Below are positions 48,246-59,720 of a stretch of DNA of 64,000 nt, one piece after another; position 1 is the first letter of the stretch; the number at the start of each line of letters is the position of its first letter. The notes under the pieces were generated by a model. That model worked only from the letters and a program-made list of their open reading frames with translations. It made no database searches and was not told where the DNA came from. The translations under genes and the position numbers were made by a program. The stretch comes from Notospermus geniculatus (taxonomy: Eukaryota > Nemertea > Pilidiophora > Heteronemertea > Lineidae): the NCBI GenBank assembly GCA_002633025.1, contig NMRB01000143.1, positions 265,242 to 329,241 on the forward strand, given 5' to 3'.

Positions 48246-48324
48246 AAACCTTATGCGTGGGCAAATATATTTTCTATATTTTCAAACTTGCTGCACGCCA
48301 TACGGGCGTTCAGGTGCGTCATTA

Positions 48325-48434
48325 TAGAGTTTTCGCAAAGCCCCCGAAGCGCCAACGCGAACGTCTATCCTTTTGTTCGAAGAATGGGTTTGGCGTTGGT
48401 GTTGGCGTTTCGGGGGCTTTGCGAAAACTCCCTA
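48325..48434. mobile_element. MITE family 2, best copy
   Basis: TAGAGTTTTCGCAAAGCCCC / GGGGCTTTGCGAAAACTCCCTA with inner GCGCCAACGC / GGCGTTGGTG. It is 110 bp and TA-flanked, and is the cleanest copy of the family. Confidence 0.7.
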
Positions 48435-49107
48435 TATATTTGGTTTGACAGACGTTAAACCAGTCTTCTTTCCCTTCGCTGACGCCTAGCCTACCAAAGC
48501 ATAATCATACATTGCGAAAACGTATTTCTATTCCTCGTATCAGGTGGAGAACCTCATTCATCTTCGATATCGACTCCGTCACCGTATCGACGGAGGGTGG
48601 CAACGTGCGAGCGTATTAAGGGGAAACCAACACGAGTATCATTGATTCTACAACGTATCACTTAAGTTACATGCTCAGCCTTGTCGTCTGATGGAAGGTC
48701 GATGACTCGGTTGATATCATCGCAAAGCGGAAATATTGTCCCAGGATTAACTTCGCAGGTGAATCGCAAAATGCTCTACAACGGTTTCCGCCACGCATTC
48801 TCCTCTATTGCGGTGGCGGTTTTCACAGCCATTTGGATGACGTTGCTAAACCATCGAAGGACCCCTCTCCACGCAGAGGTCAGGCGGCTTTTCAACAACT
48901 TTTGGAGCACCCGAAAAAAACGGAGTGCCGCGCTTTCCGGGCTTGCGAGATTGCGAAGGACTCTCCAAACCCCGAGAAAACCGTCGCACCACTCACCACA
49001 AAAGGCGGCGGAAACCGCCGAGGTGGAACGGGCCGATTGTATGGTACGGTGCGATGCAATAGAAAGGTTTGTGGCACAGCGACAAAAACCAAAGAAACTT
49101 TACCTAC

Positions 49108-49689
49108 CGCAACTAGATTCCCAAGGGTGTACGATAATCCAATAGCGAGTGATCTCGATCCCATGTCGGCCCTTCTCGGGTCCACGTTGGCGAACACTGT
49201 GAACACCATTATAAAAGTAATCATGAATTCCACACCAAATGCCTGCCCTAGCGGCATGTCCTCTCGGACGCTGGCCACCCCTAACGAATGGAATGTAGCA
49301 TTTGGGGTCAGGCCGTATAGTATTCCTGCTCCTGCTATACCCCCTACACATTGGGCAATCATGTAAAATAGCGCCCGAAGGATGCTGAGATTTCGTGTGA
49401 CAAGCATGGCCATGGTGACAGCGGGATTCAGGTGAGCACCACTGATGTGTCCGACACATTGGACAAGAGTAGCAACAGCCAGACCGACACATAACGCTAT
49501 CTTAAGTTCCCTGACCGAGCTGTTCTCGCTGTTAGTCCATGAACCACAGCCGACAAAAATCAGGAGCATCGTCACTAAAAATTCACACCGTACTGCCTTC
49601 CAGAATTGATAGTTTGTGACCTCCTCCTTACAGGAAAGGAGTTTCTCTTTCGCCATGTTGAAGGTCTTCGAAGAACTGAGCAACGCCAT
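49108..49689 (-). CDS. Aquaporin, first coding exon (TM1 to TM5, first NPA)
   Basis: This encodes 194 residues of a major-intrinsic-protein water channel. It runs from the ATG at 49687-49689 (an alternative Met lies at residue 12) through helix 1 (FLVTMLLIFVGCGS), loop B with GHISGAHLNPAVT, helix 3 (RALFYMIAQCVGGIAGAG) and helix 5 (LAIGLSYTLGNLVA). It ends at a donor GTAGGT in phase 0. The missing second NPA half is supplied in frame by exons at 2488-2568 and 1095-1304 on the same strand, giving 290 residues with AQP4-like intron positions. No closer second-half exons are seen. By hand alignment to AQP1, the pore-filter positions equal to Phe56 and His180 are Val and Asn here, which is unusual. 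The intervening 46.5 kb holds plus-strand genes. Confidence 0.88.
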
Positions 49690-50904
49690 CCAATACTCTT
49701 ACGGTTCTGCTCCACGGCCAAGTCAGGAACTCATAAACAAGCCGAATGCGTGTAATACTTCACCGGAGTTACCATGACAGTGAGCCACGATTTCCATATC
49801 ATCTTCCCAAAGAAAATGCTAATCCCTACGCTGACGCGAGATGGTTTGTTATGGGCGTCTATTTTTCTCGTTAATTCCTTTGAGGACGATTTATCCGCGC
49901 TGACACTTCACTTTTTTCCTCGCATCCCTCGCTTTGCAACGCGTTAACATAAGGCTAAACATCCGCTGGTGTCGTTTGCCGACCCTTGTGTTCGACCGGG
50001 CGGAGGTATGATGTACGACACAGCAGTCAACGATGTCCAAGTACGGCGGTGACTGCCGATGAGATTGAACGAAGTGTTCCGGAGCAAATGGAAGAGAGCG
50101 CGACTGTCAGCGTTTACCCATTAGGGGTCAATAGGTGGCACCGTTCTGAAGATCACAGTTCGCACGGTCAGTAGTCAAATCCTGGTGCTAAATATTCACG
50201 AGTAGTGCATGATATCGACTCGGAGACATAAGCCACGGACGGTCTCTGTTACTTGTATCCACGGTACATCAAATCGACCTGGTCAGAGGGAGGGCTAGAA
50301 CTCTGCATAAAAAACAGCGCTCAGCGTCCCCAAAATGCCGGATGACACTGAAATCTGACAGCTTTCAGTCTCTCCGATATCAGATAGACAATATTTTCGA
50401 AAGGAGTGTGTTCCCAATGACTGAGTGCTTTCTCTTTCTTGATTCCACTGAATAAGGCTATATTTCATTTGCCTCAAGGCAGGAGTCGCGCCATGGCACT
50501 CACTTTATCTTACGTGGCTATTCCTATCCTACAAAAACAGCCTGTACTACATTCCGTATATCCTGACGTAAATGCGGCTTGAATAAAAAACCAACCCGAT
50601 ACTATATTGGTCCACGCCTTGATTAGAAAGCAAACATCAATAAATGAACAAAAGTGACCGCAAATGAATTTCCTGTTAGTGAGGTTCATATATCCCGACG
50701 ATGACGATCAACGAATTGATGAACTGTGACTGATTTTCAATGCCGTATAAATCAATATGACCATATGGCACGTGATTTGATATATCCTACACCACCACAA
50801 CCGGTAAGCGTGACATTTTTGTCACCTTTTGTTTAGTCTGCACCTAAAGTTACTTTGCAGTGAACCACATAGGCTCCATCGCCATGACATCAAAATTCAA
50901 AGTT
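49690..50904. other. Upstream of the aquaporin, no gene recognised
   Basis: The aquaporin 5' UTR and promoter presumably start here, but no TATA box or other decisive motif is evident. No repeats stand out. Confidence 0.35.
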
Positions 50905-51495
50905 TCAAACGCCTAGATGCCCCTTTTTTGTCGTAGAATTCGCACAGCTCTGTCCATCCTTATTAGTGCCACATACAGTGAGTCTGGTATTCGCTACTCC
51001 GCCGTCCCCTGACCACTGAAGACACGCACCCCTCAAGTCGTTATCACTTATACCAATCAACGTCAGGTTAACGATGTAAGTGCCCCATCCCATGTCTTCC
51101 ATAACCCGCCCCAATCAGCACGACACCGGAACCCTTGGAGATCCAAAGGTAATCATCTCCAGCTTGTCACAATCTGATTGGAATGTCAAATTTGTCTTAA
51201 CAATCGAACGCTCTTCATTTGCCGAGAAAACGGACAGGAGATCGGTGCGAGACGATCCCTGGTGATTCACTACGAAACTACAGTTCCTCAACCCGCCAGT
51301 CAGTCGATTCTTGGAGGAATTATACTGATATATATATAATTCCTCCAAGTATAATTCCTCCAAGGTCGATTGTTCGGATACAGTGGACAAAGGGCCTTGT
51401 CCAGTCTTCGCTAAATTTCTGACTGGAGAAAGTGAAAATGTTGAAATGCTGAAATTACAAGAGCCAGTGCATGATGTGTGGCGGCCGCGCGTCAA
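50905..51495 (-). pseudogene. Possible Ig-like exon or fragment with an in-frame stop
   Basis: The minus strand reads an open stretch (51495-51118) containing LRNCSFVVNHQGSSRTDLLS and TNLTFQSDCDKLEMITFGSP. It is then interrupted by TGA (51115-51117) and continues in the same frame with YIVNLTLIGISDNDLRGAC and NTRLTVCG to a stop near 50905. Spaced cysteines, the N-glycosylation sites and the LTLIGISDND strand pattern suggest one Ig-type domain. A palindromic AT-rich insert (GGAGGAATTATA words) lies within it. An acceptor-like TTGTAATTTCAG precedes CATTTCAACATTTTC near 51463. It could be a real exon misread across a small intron, or a pseudogene. Confidence 0.35.
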
Positions 51496-52580
51496 CTCCG
51501 TGCATTAGAGACCAGTCTACGTCGTTCCGCCTTCCAATCAGGCGGGAAATCCTCGTTTCACACAACACCCATCAAAACAGCTGAGCGCATGCGCAGGTTA
51601 CTCAACGACCTTCACCTTCTCTGGAGGCTTCGTTCTGCGAGGACCTCTAAATTTTTCCAAATTTCTCTTTATGTATCAGTTCGGTAAGTTCTCTACAGCA
51701 TAAGGACGAAAATTATNTACCAATGATGTTTCTCCCCTCTCAGGTGCCCGGGCTGCGGAGACGTACAGCGCCTCCTGGCTAAAATATATTACACTAAAAC
51801 GCCTATCTATGCGCATGCTCGGGTATCACCTGAGAAGGGAGCACCTGAGAAGGGAGGAGGCACCTGAGAAGGGAGCAAGATCTGTGGCCCCTGCTCGATG
51901 TAAGTGCCCCATCCCATGTCTTCCATAACCCGCCCCAATCAGCACGACACCGACACCGGAACCCTTGGAGATCCAAAGGTAATCATCTCCAGCTTGTCAC
52001 AATCTGATTGGAATGTCAAATTTGTCTTTACAATCGAACGCTCTTCATTTGCCGAGAAAAGGGACAGGAGATCGGTGCGAGACGATCCCTGGTGATTCAC
52101 TACGAAACTAAGTACAGACAAGGTGAGCAACCTCAGCCCGCCAGTCAGTCGATTCTTGGAGGAATTATACTGATATATATAATTATACTGATATATATAA
52201 TTCCTCCAAGTATAATTCCTCCAAGGTCGATTGTTCGGATCCAGTGGACAAGGGCCTTGTCCAGTCTTCGCTAAATTTCTGACTGGAGAAAGTGAAAATG
52301 TTGAAATGCTGAAATTACAACAGCCAGTGCATGATGTGTGGCGGCCGCGCGTCAACTCCGTGTATTAGGACCAGTCTACGTCGTCCCGCCTTCCAATCAG
52401 GCGGGAAATCCTCGTTTCACACAACACCCATCAAAACAGCTGAGCGCATGCGCAGGTTACTCAATGACCTTCACCTTCTCTGGAGGCTTCGTTCTGCGAG
52501 GACCTCTAGGCCTAAATTTTTCCAAATTTCTCTTTATGTATCAGTTCGGTAAGTTCTCTACAGCATAAGGACGAAAATTA
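51073..52580. repeat. Near-identical tandem block, probable haplotype duplication
   Basis: Bases 51073-51716 recur at 51897-52580 with scattered substitutions and small indels. An N lies at 51717 at the end of the first block. Between them sits a 15-bp unit CACCTGAGAAGGGAG repeated three times (about 51827-51875). Both blocks include the possible Ig-like frame; the second (minus, 51939-52355) has a 6-bp insertion adding Val-Ser before the same stop. Confidence 0.65.
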
Positions 52581-52847
52581 TATGGTATGGAGTATTTAGA
52601 ACCCTAATTGAATGGTCAGCTATGCTTAAATTGAAGTGAAAATTTGAATATTTCGCCGAGCTGATGTGTTTTCAGCGAGAGTAAATATGGCCGACCATTT
52701 CAAACAAAAACAAATGCACGTGGTGGCCTTGAGGGGCGTGGTCGTCACGTGGTCGAAGTGTGCAGTGCAATTTAACGGGGTATAGCCTATAGGCCTAGGC
52801 CTACATGATATACAGTGAATTTTACCTTTATTCCAGGATAGTCCATC

Positions 52848-55800
52848 ATGGCCTCTCAGAGCGTGCAGAGTCTTGACCTCCACAATTTTATGGATGTCAT
52901 CACATCATACAAGTGCAAGTTCTGTTCATTCAATTGTGAGTATCCACAGGGAATTGCGAGCCACGTCAGACATGTTCATCTGCAAGAGGGGGATCTTGCA
53001 ACTGAGCTGAGACCTCCCGATAATGAAATGATTCCTGTGGCAACAGTGTCTACTGCAGCTGGCCCAGATGGTGATCAAGACATGCAAGAACTCACCCCCA
53101 ATGAGGAAGCCAAAGACAGTGCCATGGCAGTGGCACTGCTGTCCCAACCAGAACTCGAAAATGAACTACAAGAACCAGGGGTGGAGATGCAGAGTATTAC
53201 CAAGGAATCATCTGATATAGCTGCCCAGTATGCTGAAATTGTCCAGGAGGCAACTCAGTGTATGGTCTCGGACGGAACCATCACACAACAGAGTGCTGCT
53301 GAGGTGGCCCAAGCTGCGTGTTCCCTAGAGGAGGCCGGTGACACAAGTGGGCAAAAGGAGTTATTTCTTTGTGGGCAGTGTGGTGCTGCATTTGGATCAA
53401 TTGATGATTGTAAACAGCATATGATTGATGAGCATAATGTGAGTGTGCCTGGTGACTCTGAGAGTAACTTTGTCACAAAAGATTCGGCTACTCATATAGA
53501 TGCTTCAACTCAGGTCATTCCGAAGAAGCGGCCAGGTCGTAAACGAAAAATCAAGGACACATCACCAAAAGTTATCATCAACCCTTTGTATAAAAAGCCT
53601 GTGGACGACAAGGATAATGAACCCATGGTGGAAACTGAAAACATCGGCAAGAGGAGAATTCGTGTTCCAAAAGCTCTCAAAGAGGATTATTGTTTAAACA
53701 AGCGTGTGAAAATTAGGAGGAAAACTCGTGAGATGAACAAACCATTTGATCTGAACTGTAAATACCCGAATTGTTTAGCACGGTTCCAGTTAATCGCTAG
53801 TCTGAAGATTCATGAGAGTTGCCATAATGTGAATCAAGGACAACCTGGCTTCAATTGCGTGGAGTGTTCCACCTATTTCTTACAGTGGCGCACACTGCGC
53901 ATGCATTTATGGAAGGAACACAAGATTGATACAGATCTGTACAGCTGTAATGCAGAGGATTGCAACTTCAAAACTGACAAGGTGTATAAACTGAATATCC
54001 ATAGAGAAATTCACAGTGCAAAACGTCCGTATAATTGCGACCAGTGCACAAAGTCATTCAAGCAGTTGAACCAGTTACGCAACCATCAGGTCATCCATCT
54101 AGACAAGAACGCTGACCCTTTATCTGATAAGTGGTACAACAGTAAGACCTGCAAGATCTGCAAGAGGTCTTTTGCCAATGTCAAGTGTCTGAATACACAC
54201 ATTGAAGCCGTGCACACCAAGCTCAAGCCGTTTATCTGCCAGTTTTGTGGACACACTGCCGCCAGGAAGGCTATGCTTCAGCTTCACTTGAGAACTCACA
54301 CAGGGGAAAAGCCATTCAAGTAAGTCTTCCTTGATTTGCCTGGACAAGTATGAAACCTTAAACACTCAGTCTTCTTTCATTCTCCTCTTTATCTTATTCC
54401 AGATGTGATCAGTGTACATACACGACTGGGGACCACAACTCTCTACGACGCCACTACATGAGGCACACAGGCCAGAAACCCTACCAGTGTCAGTTCTGTA
54501 GCTACGCTTGTATCCAGGCCATCTCATTGAAGACACACATGAAAAATAAACACCCCGGATCGGAAGGTGTTTTTGCATGTAACATGTGCACTTATGTGTA
54601 AGTAACAACTAAGGGGTTAGCATTTCCAAGGCAAGCTTGTTCCTGGTAGTTTGATCAAAGAATGCTTTTCCTTTTCTCACCACAGGTCTGTGAACAAGAC
54701 TTCATTGGATAATCACCTCGAGGACCACAAAAATGGTTTGATTGAAGTGCAACCTCGACAGGCGAGGCCCATTGCAACGCAGAATTTGGTTTCTGCAGCT
54801 GAGGGTCAACAAACGGGCAAGACATTACTTGTACAGCAGGATGAGGAAGTAAGTTCTTGTCTCATCAATCAGGCTAAGATTCTTTTTCAGTGTCCAGTAT
54901 CACCTCCACAGCTCTTGAGGTTTCCCACCCCAACTCACCACTATTTGATTGGCAACTATGATGGCAGCCCTGATTGTGTTTGATCAAGATCATTAATAGT
55001 GGATGAAAGTTGCAGACCCTTCTTGACCTTCATGGCTCTGAACAATTCCATGTAGAATGTGCATCCCAGGATATCTCAGAACTGAACAGTCAATCTTCCT
55101 CTACTGTTTTAGGTTCCCCAGCAGCTGGCAGTGGCCACTACAGACATGGATGGAGGATTCCAAACCCACTTTTCAAGCGATACATGTGCCGCAGAACTGA
55201 TCTATTCAGCTTTGAACGCTATTCAGCAATCACAGAAAGAATCTAGCAGTACAATAACTGTAGGTGGAATGCAAGCTACAGTTACTGATAATGCTGCAAC
55301 CGGAGGTGTGGGACACACCATTACATTTCATGTTCCAACAGGGGTGGATTCAGCAGGGAGTAATCCTGTTGTTCTGGTGCAGCAGCCTCCCACCCAGGTT
55401 GACAGGAATGCTGAAGATGCCATCGCAGTGGCTTACAACACTAACAACATACAATCTAGTTTTGATGGCCAAGTTCCTGAGACTGAAGGTATCATTTTAA
55501 CCCAGGACAGTGGCGTGTCAGAGCAAATGGATGATTCGTCTGATCTGGTCAGAACGGAAGGGGATATAACATCAAGCGCTCGGGCTGCGACAGAAGATCT
55601 GCTGAATCATGCTGCAACTATGGTAGCTTTGCGAGGGGATCAGGAAATTGTCTCTTTGGCAGCCGAGTCAGCCAATCTACCAATGCAAGATGATGACACT
55701 GGAAATGTCATGGAGGCACACTTTGTGCAGATTTCTCCGAATGAAAGAAACATCCTGCAAAGTGCTGATGGAATGCAGTTTGTTCAGGTGGTTACACCAG

Positions 55801-55916
55801 AAGGCCATCCAACCGACGCAGTGCTACAACTTGGGTCGACTGAAAATGGAACTCCTGTTCTGCAGACCATTCCCGTTGCATCAATTACTGATGACACAGA
55901 GATGGTGCAACAGTGA
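52848..55916 (+). CDS. C2H2 zinc-finger transcription factor, 11 fingers, about 877 residues
   Basis: Coding exons: 52848-54319, 54403-54597, 54686-54848 and 55113-55916 (TGA stop), all GT-AG with phases 2, 2, 0. An acceptor (TTTATTCCAG) lies 11 bases before the ATG, so a 5'-UTR exon exists upstream. Finger 1 (YKCKFC..H...H) is at about residue 20 and finger 2 (FLCGQCGAAF) at about 172. A basic GRKR stretch (KKRPGRKRKIKD) at about 226 resembles an AT-hook. Nine further fingers run from about residue 300 to 571, with TGEKPFK and TGQKPYQ linkers. The last 300 residues are acidic and Gln/Thr/Ser-rich with no fingers, which fits an activation region. It should be nuclear and DNA-binding. The layout recalls large multi-finger factors such as ZNF335, but I cannot assign an orthologue. 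Confidence 0.88.
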
Positions 55917-56718
55917 GCATTGACGAGGACAAGTCAGTCTGTACCTTGTGGCTCAAGCCAAGGCAGTATCATCAAGTGAATACCTCCCAACAAGTAGTTT
56001 CATCTATGGCAAGTTGTGCAAAGGTATTCATCGTTTCCAGGAAGTAACATCAGTCTGTTGCGTTGCGCGTTTTGTCCCCCCCCTGCATCATCAGCAATGC
56101 ATTTTGCCCCCCGGCTTTGCGTCATTATGGCGACATCAGCAATGGTGGACATTTTCGGAGTTACGTCATGGAAACGATGAATTGCAGTCATAGTAAGTAT
56201 TGGTCATTATTTAAAAAATTTGTGTGAACTCAGTCAACACTGTGTCTATAATGTATTGTATAATTTATTGTGTCATTATTATGGTACCGGTACATAAAAG
56301 TTATTTCCATTGAAAGTAGTCTCCTAGTAGTTAGGCCGACACATCCATGGATGGCAACATTGCCACAGCAACCCACACCCAGTTTGTCCGTCTTCTGGAC
56401 CTGCCGACATCTGAAAGTAAGAAATGCACAGCAATAAAAAAACAGCATTTGTTATTTTCATCTTTTTTGAAAATTTGTGAGAAGGCCAACATATCCATGA
56501 TATCTACTACATGTAACGATATTTCTACAGCATCCCCCATTGCAAGATGGTGGAGTTGCACAAAGACATGAAAGAAGAAAACAATGTTTTTTCCATGTTT
56601 GTATTTTGAAAAATCATTCACATTCCTTCACAAAACATGCAATACAGATTTCCAAAATTTCTATTTGGGGAATTGAGTATCTATAGATCTTGAATATTGC
56701 AAGTGAATTACATGAACA
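55917..56718. other. 3' UTR region between convergent genes
   Basis: This is presumably the 3' UTR of the zinc-finger gene (plus) and of MRPL36 (minus). AATAAA occurs on plus at about 56434, and TTTATT (minus AATAAA) at about 56260. Two related CCCCCCTGCATCATCAGCAATG / CCCCGGCTTTGCGTCATTATG lines near 56080 are not otherwise explained. Confidence 0.4.
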
Positions 56719-57183
56719 TCAGTAACAAGTTAAATGCGGCAGTGGAGGCCGTCGACGGTCACTATTATAAATTGGCTGTTTTGGGTCTAGGAGTTTTTGT
56801 CTCTGCTTATGTCTTGGTTTCAGTTTACATTCCACGAACCACAATCCTTCTCTTCGCTCAAAATAACATCCTTTACACCGTTTCCTCAGTACAACTTTGG
56901 CTTTATATCCTCTGACTTGTATTAAGTTCGACAGGACACCCTTCTGTTGTGTTAGTCCTGCTGAAAATTTTCCTGGTGTCCTACAGTTTGTTTTGCCACT
57001 TATGCACATGTCTTGAGAATCTGAAGTCCGACAGAAGAATCCCATGAAAGAGCTCAATGGTCTTGCCAGTGGCTGACTGGTTAACATTTGTGGCGTAAGT
57101 GCTTTGCCAGTGGTTGGCATGAGGAGCCTGGAAGCAGCACTCCGAATGGTGGGGATGACTTGTTGAAATAGCCTGGATGTCAT
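56719..57183 (-). CDS. MRPL36: Mitochondrial ribosomal protein L36 (bL36m)
   Basis: A 154-residue protein. The first 35 or so residues ([20 protein letters not shown]) are Arg/Ser-rich without acid residues, as in a mitochondrial targeting peptide. Residues from about 93 onwards ([20 protein letters not shown], then [16 protein letters not shown]) match the conserved bL36 core. They keep the C-x2-C ... C-x4-H residues that bind zinc in bacterial L36. Vertebrate proteins are about 103 residues and end just after RHKQRQ; this one has a longer middle and a C-terminal extension of about 20 residues. An acceptor-like TTTCAG about 50 bases upstream suggests a spliced 5' UTR. The product joins the large mitoribosomal subunit. 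It is convergent with the zinc-finger gene. Confidence 0.88.
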   Translation of the reverse strand: MTSRLFQQVIPTIRSAASRLLMPTTGKALTPQMLTSQPLARPLSSFMGFFCRTSDSQDMCISGKTNCRTPGKFSAGLTQQKGVLSNLIQVRGYKAKVVLRKRCKGCYFERREGLWFVECKLKPRHKQRQKLLDPKQPIYNSDRRRPPLPHLTCY

Positions 57184-58018
57184 TTTGCATCACAATTCAC
57201 GTGTCGATGTTGCAGCACAGAAGTGGTCACCTGAAATGATAGAAAAAAAGACAATAGAGAATTATAACATTCTTGAACTACTGTTGAAAATGAGCCTACA
57301 CCTACGGTACTCTGGTCTGGGTGTCATGGTGTGGCCACGGTATCTCACATAGTTATACAGGGTGTAGTAGCCTACCCTAGGCCTACATTAAAAAAAATGT
57401 TTTATTTAGGCTATGGGCTGAAAATCAATAATAGGCCTAGGGGGCCTACCACCTGCTGTAGGCCCCTAGCCTAGGCCGTAGGGCCTAGGCCTAGGCCTGC
57501 CTAGGCTATACCTAGTTTACTAGTGTTTAGGCCTAGGTAGGCCTATCCTAATATATAGGCCTACCATATATTTAGGGTGATGGATTATAACAACTCAGCA
57601 TCCACTGAATAGGGATGTAGGACATGATGCATGTAGGCCTAGGCCTGTGCATATTCGTATGTACGATGTAGGTCTACATCAGTAGCTGCATGTATGTGTA
57701 GCTATCTGTACTACTACCATGACTAGGCCTACTACGCTGCACTGCCATGACTGCTAACACTACAGGCGGAGTCTCGTCATCATAACAACTGCGCGCACTT
57801 TCAAGTGAATTCCTAAGCCGTGCACACTTGACAAACGACTGATACTAGATAAATTAACTCTTTCAATGCTAGCTCTTGAGCAAAATGGGGGAATACCGAT
57901 CTGACTGACTGGTTTTACTGGGGGATTCTGGCGATTTTTTTCAAGAGTCACAAATTAGGCGTGCGGCCTCCATTTTTAATGGGTTGCACTAAAATGGCAA
58001 CTGGAGGAGCAATAAAAG
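57184..58018. repeat. AGGCCTA-rich low-complexity intergenic stretch
   Basis: From about 57370 to 57660 the words TAGGCCTA, CCTAGGCC and GGCCTAC recur at short intervals on both strands. No gene is seen up to the duplicated receptor block at 58019. Confidence 0.5.
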
Positions 58019-59267
58019 GCGAAACGACGTGGACTGGTACCCGGTCCTTTTGCCTGTATACTACACGGCAGAAGCACTGCACTCGCTGCGATTCGCGCCA
58101 ATTTAGAAAGAATCTTGACTGCGCTTCGCTCATGTTCGCGCGTTTTTCTGAAACAGAATGGAATCGCCCTTAATCGTTAATGGACACTTCTGACAGAAGG
58201 ACATCTCTTTATCTGTTTATTAAGAACACCGAAGTCAGTCGAATTCGTCACTTGTTCATTTCCACTTCTCAAATCAGAACAAGTATCTTGGTCCCATCCG
58301 TGTACGAACCTGACCAGATCACTTGAAATACAGAAATAAATGCACGGAAGAGAAATTTAAGATATGATCGGATAAGTGTGGATATATATACCGGTATATT
58401 AGTTTGTGATTTTCTGCACGCAACATTTTCCCTTAGATTATACCACCATCTCGTACACTAGGTCTGTTCTAGAGTTTCGGATTGTAAAGTTCCAGCCTGA
58501 AGAAGACCCCGGTTGGGGTCGAAAATTCGCAAACACTCTGGAAATTGCCTTTTTATTTATCATATATTGTGTGTCAATTTTTGTGCTTTTCTTCTCTTTG
58601 GATCTCGTACACTACATTACCTATAGGTCATGACTTTTAACTTCATCCCATTCTGTCCTGGATTATGAATATCGCACCCCGGTCCATACTGTTACCCTGA
58701 TTACGCGCATCATTTCCGGGTCGCTCTCCCTCAGTAGCAGAACCAGATGGTGGACTACCCATCTCGTCCGTTGTCGCGACACCATCAGTAACATTGTCAC
58801 GAAAACCTGCCCTCGGCTGTGTCATCCTGATGGCATGGTTTCCGATACGAGTTCCCATTGTAGTCGATCTGATGTTGTCATCTTTAATGTAAACCAGCGC
58901 ATATAATTTTGGGACGTATAGGCAAAACGCCATGACATAGGCGTTCAAAATTAGTGACGTCACGAGGACGACTGTCCTGTTGTACGTATTTACGGCGGCA
59001 AAGTAGCCGGGCATCACACCAACCCAGAGGAACAAATTACTGCAGACGGAGATGAAGATGTACCAAGACTCATTGAAATTGTCCGGAAGTTTCCTGGTAC
59101 GGTATCCATAGAAGGCACTGCATACGATCAAGAGGATGTTGTAGATGACAGGTGCGAGGAAGCTCTCGTGTGAGGTGTCGCAGACCAACTCGACCAGGGG
59201 TTTTGTCAATGGAGCCGGCATGATTAAGTGCGCTTTCGGGGTTGAGATGGACATGACGATGGAGCAC
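58019..59267 (-). repeat. Second copy of the receptor's last exon and 3' flank (likely haplotype duplicate)
   Basis: Bases 58019-59267 repeat 59269-60350 almost exactly, with the N at 59268 as the boundary. The copy contains an open frame for the same C-terminal 203 or more residues (58643-59267, minus), identical in protein to 59721-60347. The copy lacks the exon's first bases and acceptor, so it would not be spliced as it stands. It also holds an extra insert of about 160 bp flanked by TCTCGTACACTA. This is best read as the other allele placed in tandem. Confidence 0.7.
58452..58610. mobile_element. Short insertion with a 12-bp target duplication
   Basis: Relative to the sister copy (at 59675-59686) there is an added segment of about 160 bp bounded by TCTCGTACACTA on both sides. 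Inside it reads CCTGAAGAAGACCCCGGTTG, a wording common in retroelement-type tails. Only one of the two copies carries it. Confidence 0.5.
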
Positions 59268-59720
59268 NGGCGAAACGACGTGGACTGGTACCCGGTCCTT
59301 TTGCCTGTATACTACACGGCAGAAGCACTGCACTCGCTGCGATTCGCGCCAATTCAGAAAGAATCTTGACTGCGCTTCGCTCATGTTCGCGCGTTTTTCT
59401 GAAACAGAATGGAATCGCCCGTAATGGACACTTCTGACAGAAGGACATCTCTTTATTATAAGAACACCGAAGTCAGTCGAATTCGTCACTTGTTCATTTC
59501 CACTTCTCAAATCAGAACAAGTATCTTGTGTACGAACCTGACCAGATCACTTGAAATACAGATTAATGCACGGAAGAGAAATTTAAGATATGAATAAGTG
59601 TGGATATATATACCGGTACGGGGTATATTAGTTTGTGATTTTCTGCACGCAACTTTTCCCTTAGATTATACCACCATCTCGTACACTACATTACCTATAC
59701 GTGGGTCATGACTTTTAACT

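Noticed and set aside
58643-59254. A second class C receptor gene or a real duplicated last exon.
   Set aside because: Protein-identical to the true exon, non-coding flanks also near-identical, exon start missing and an N at the boundary; assembly duplication is more likely.
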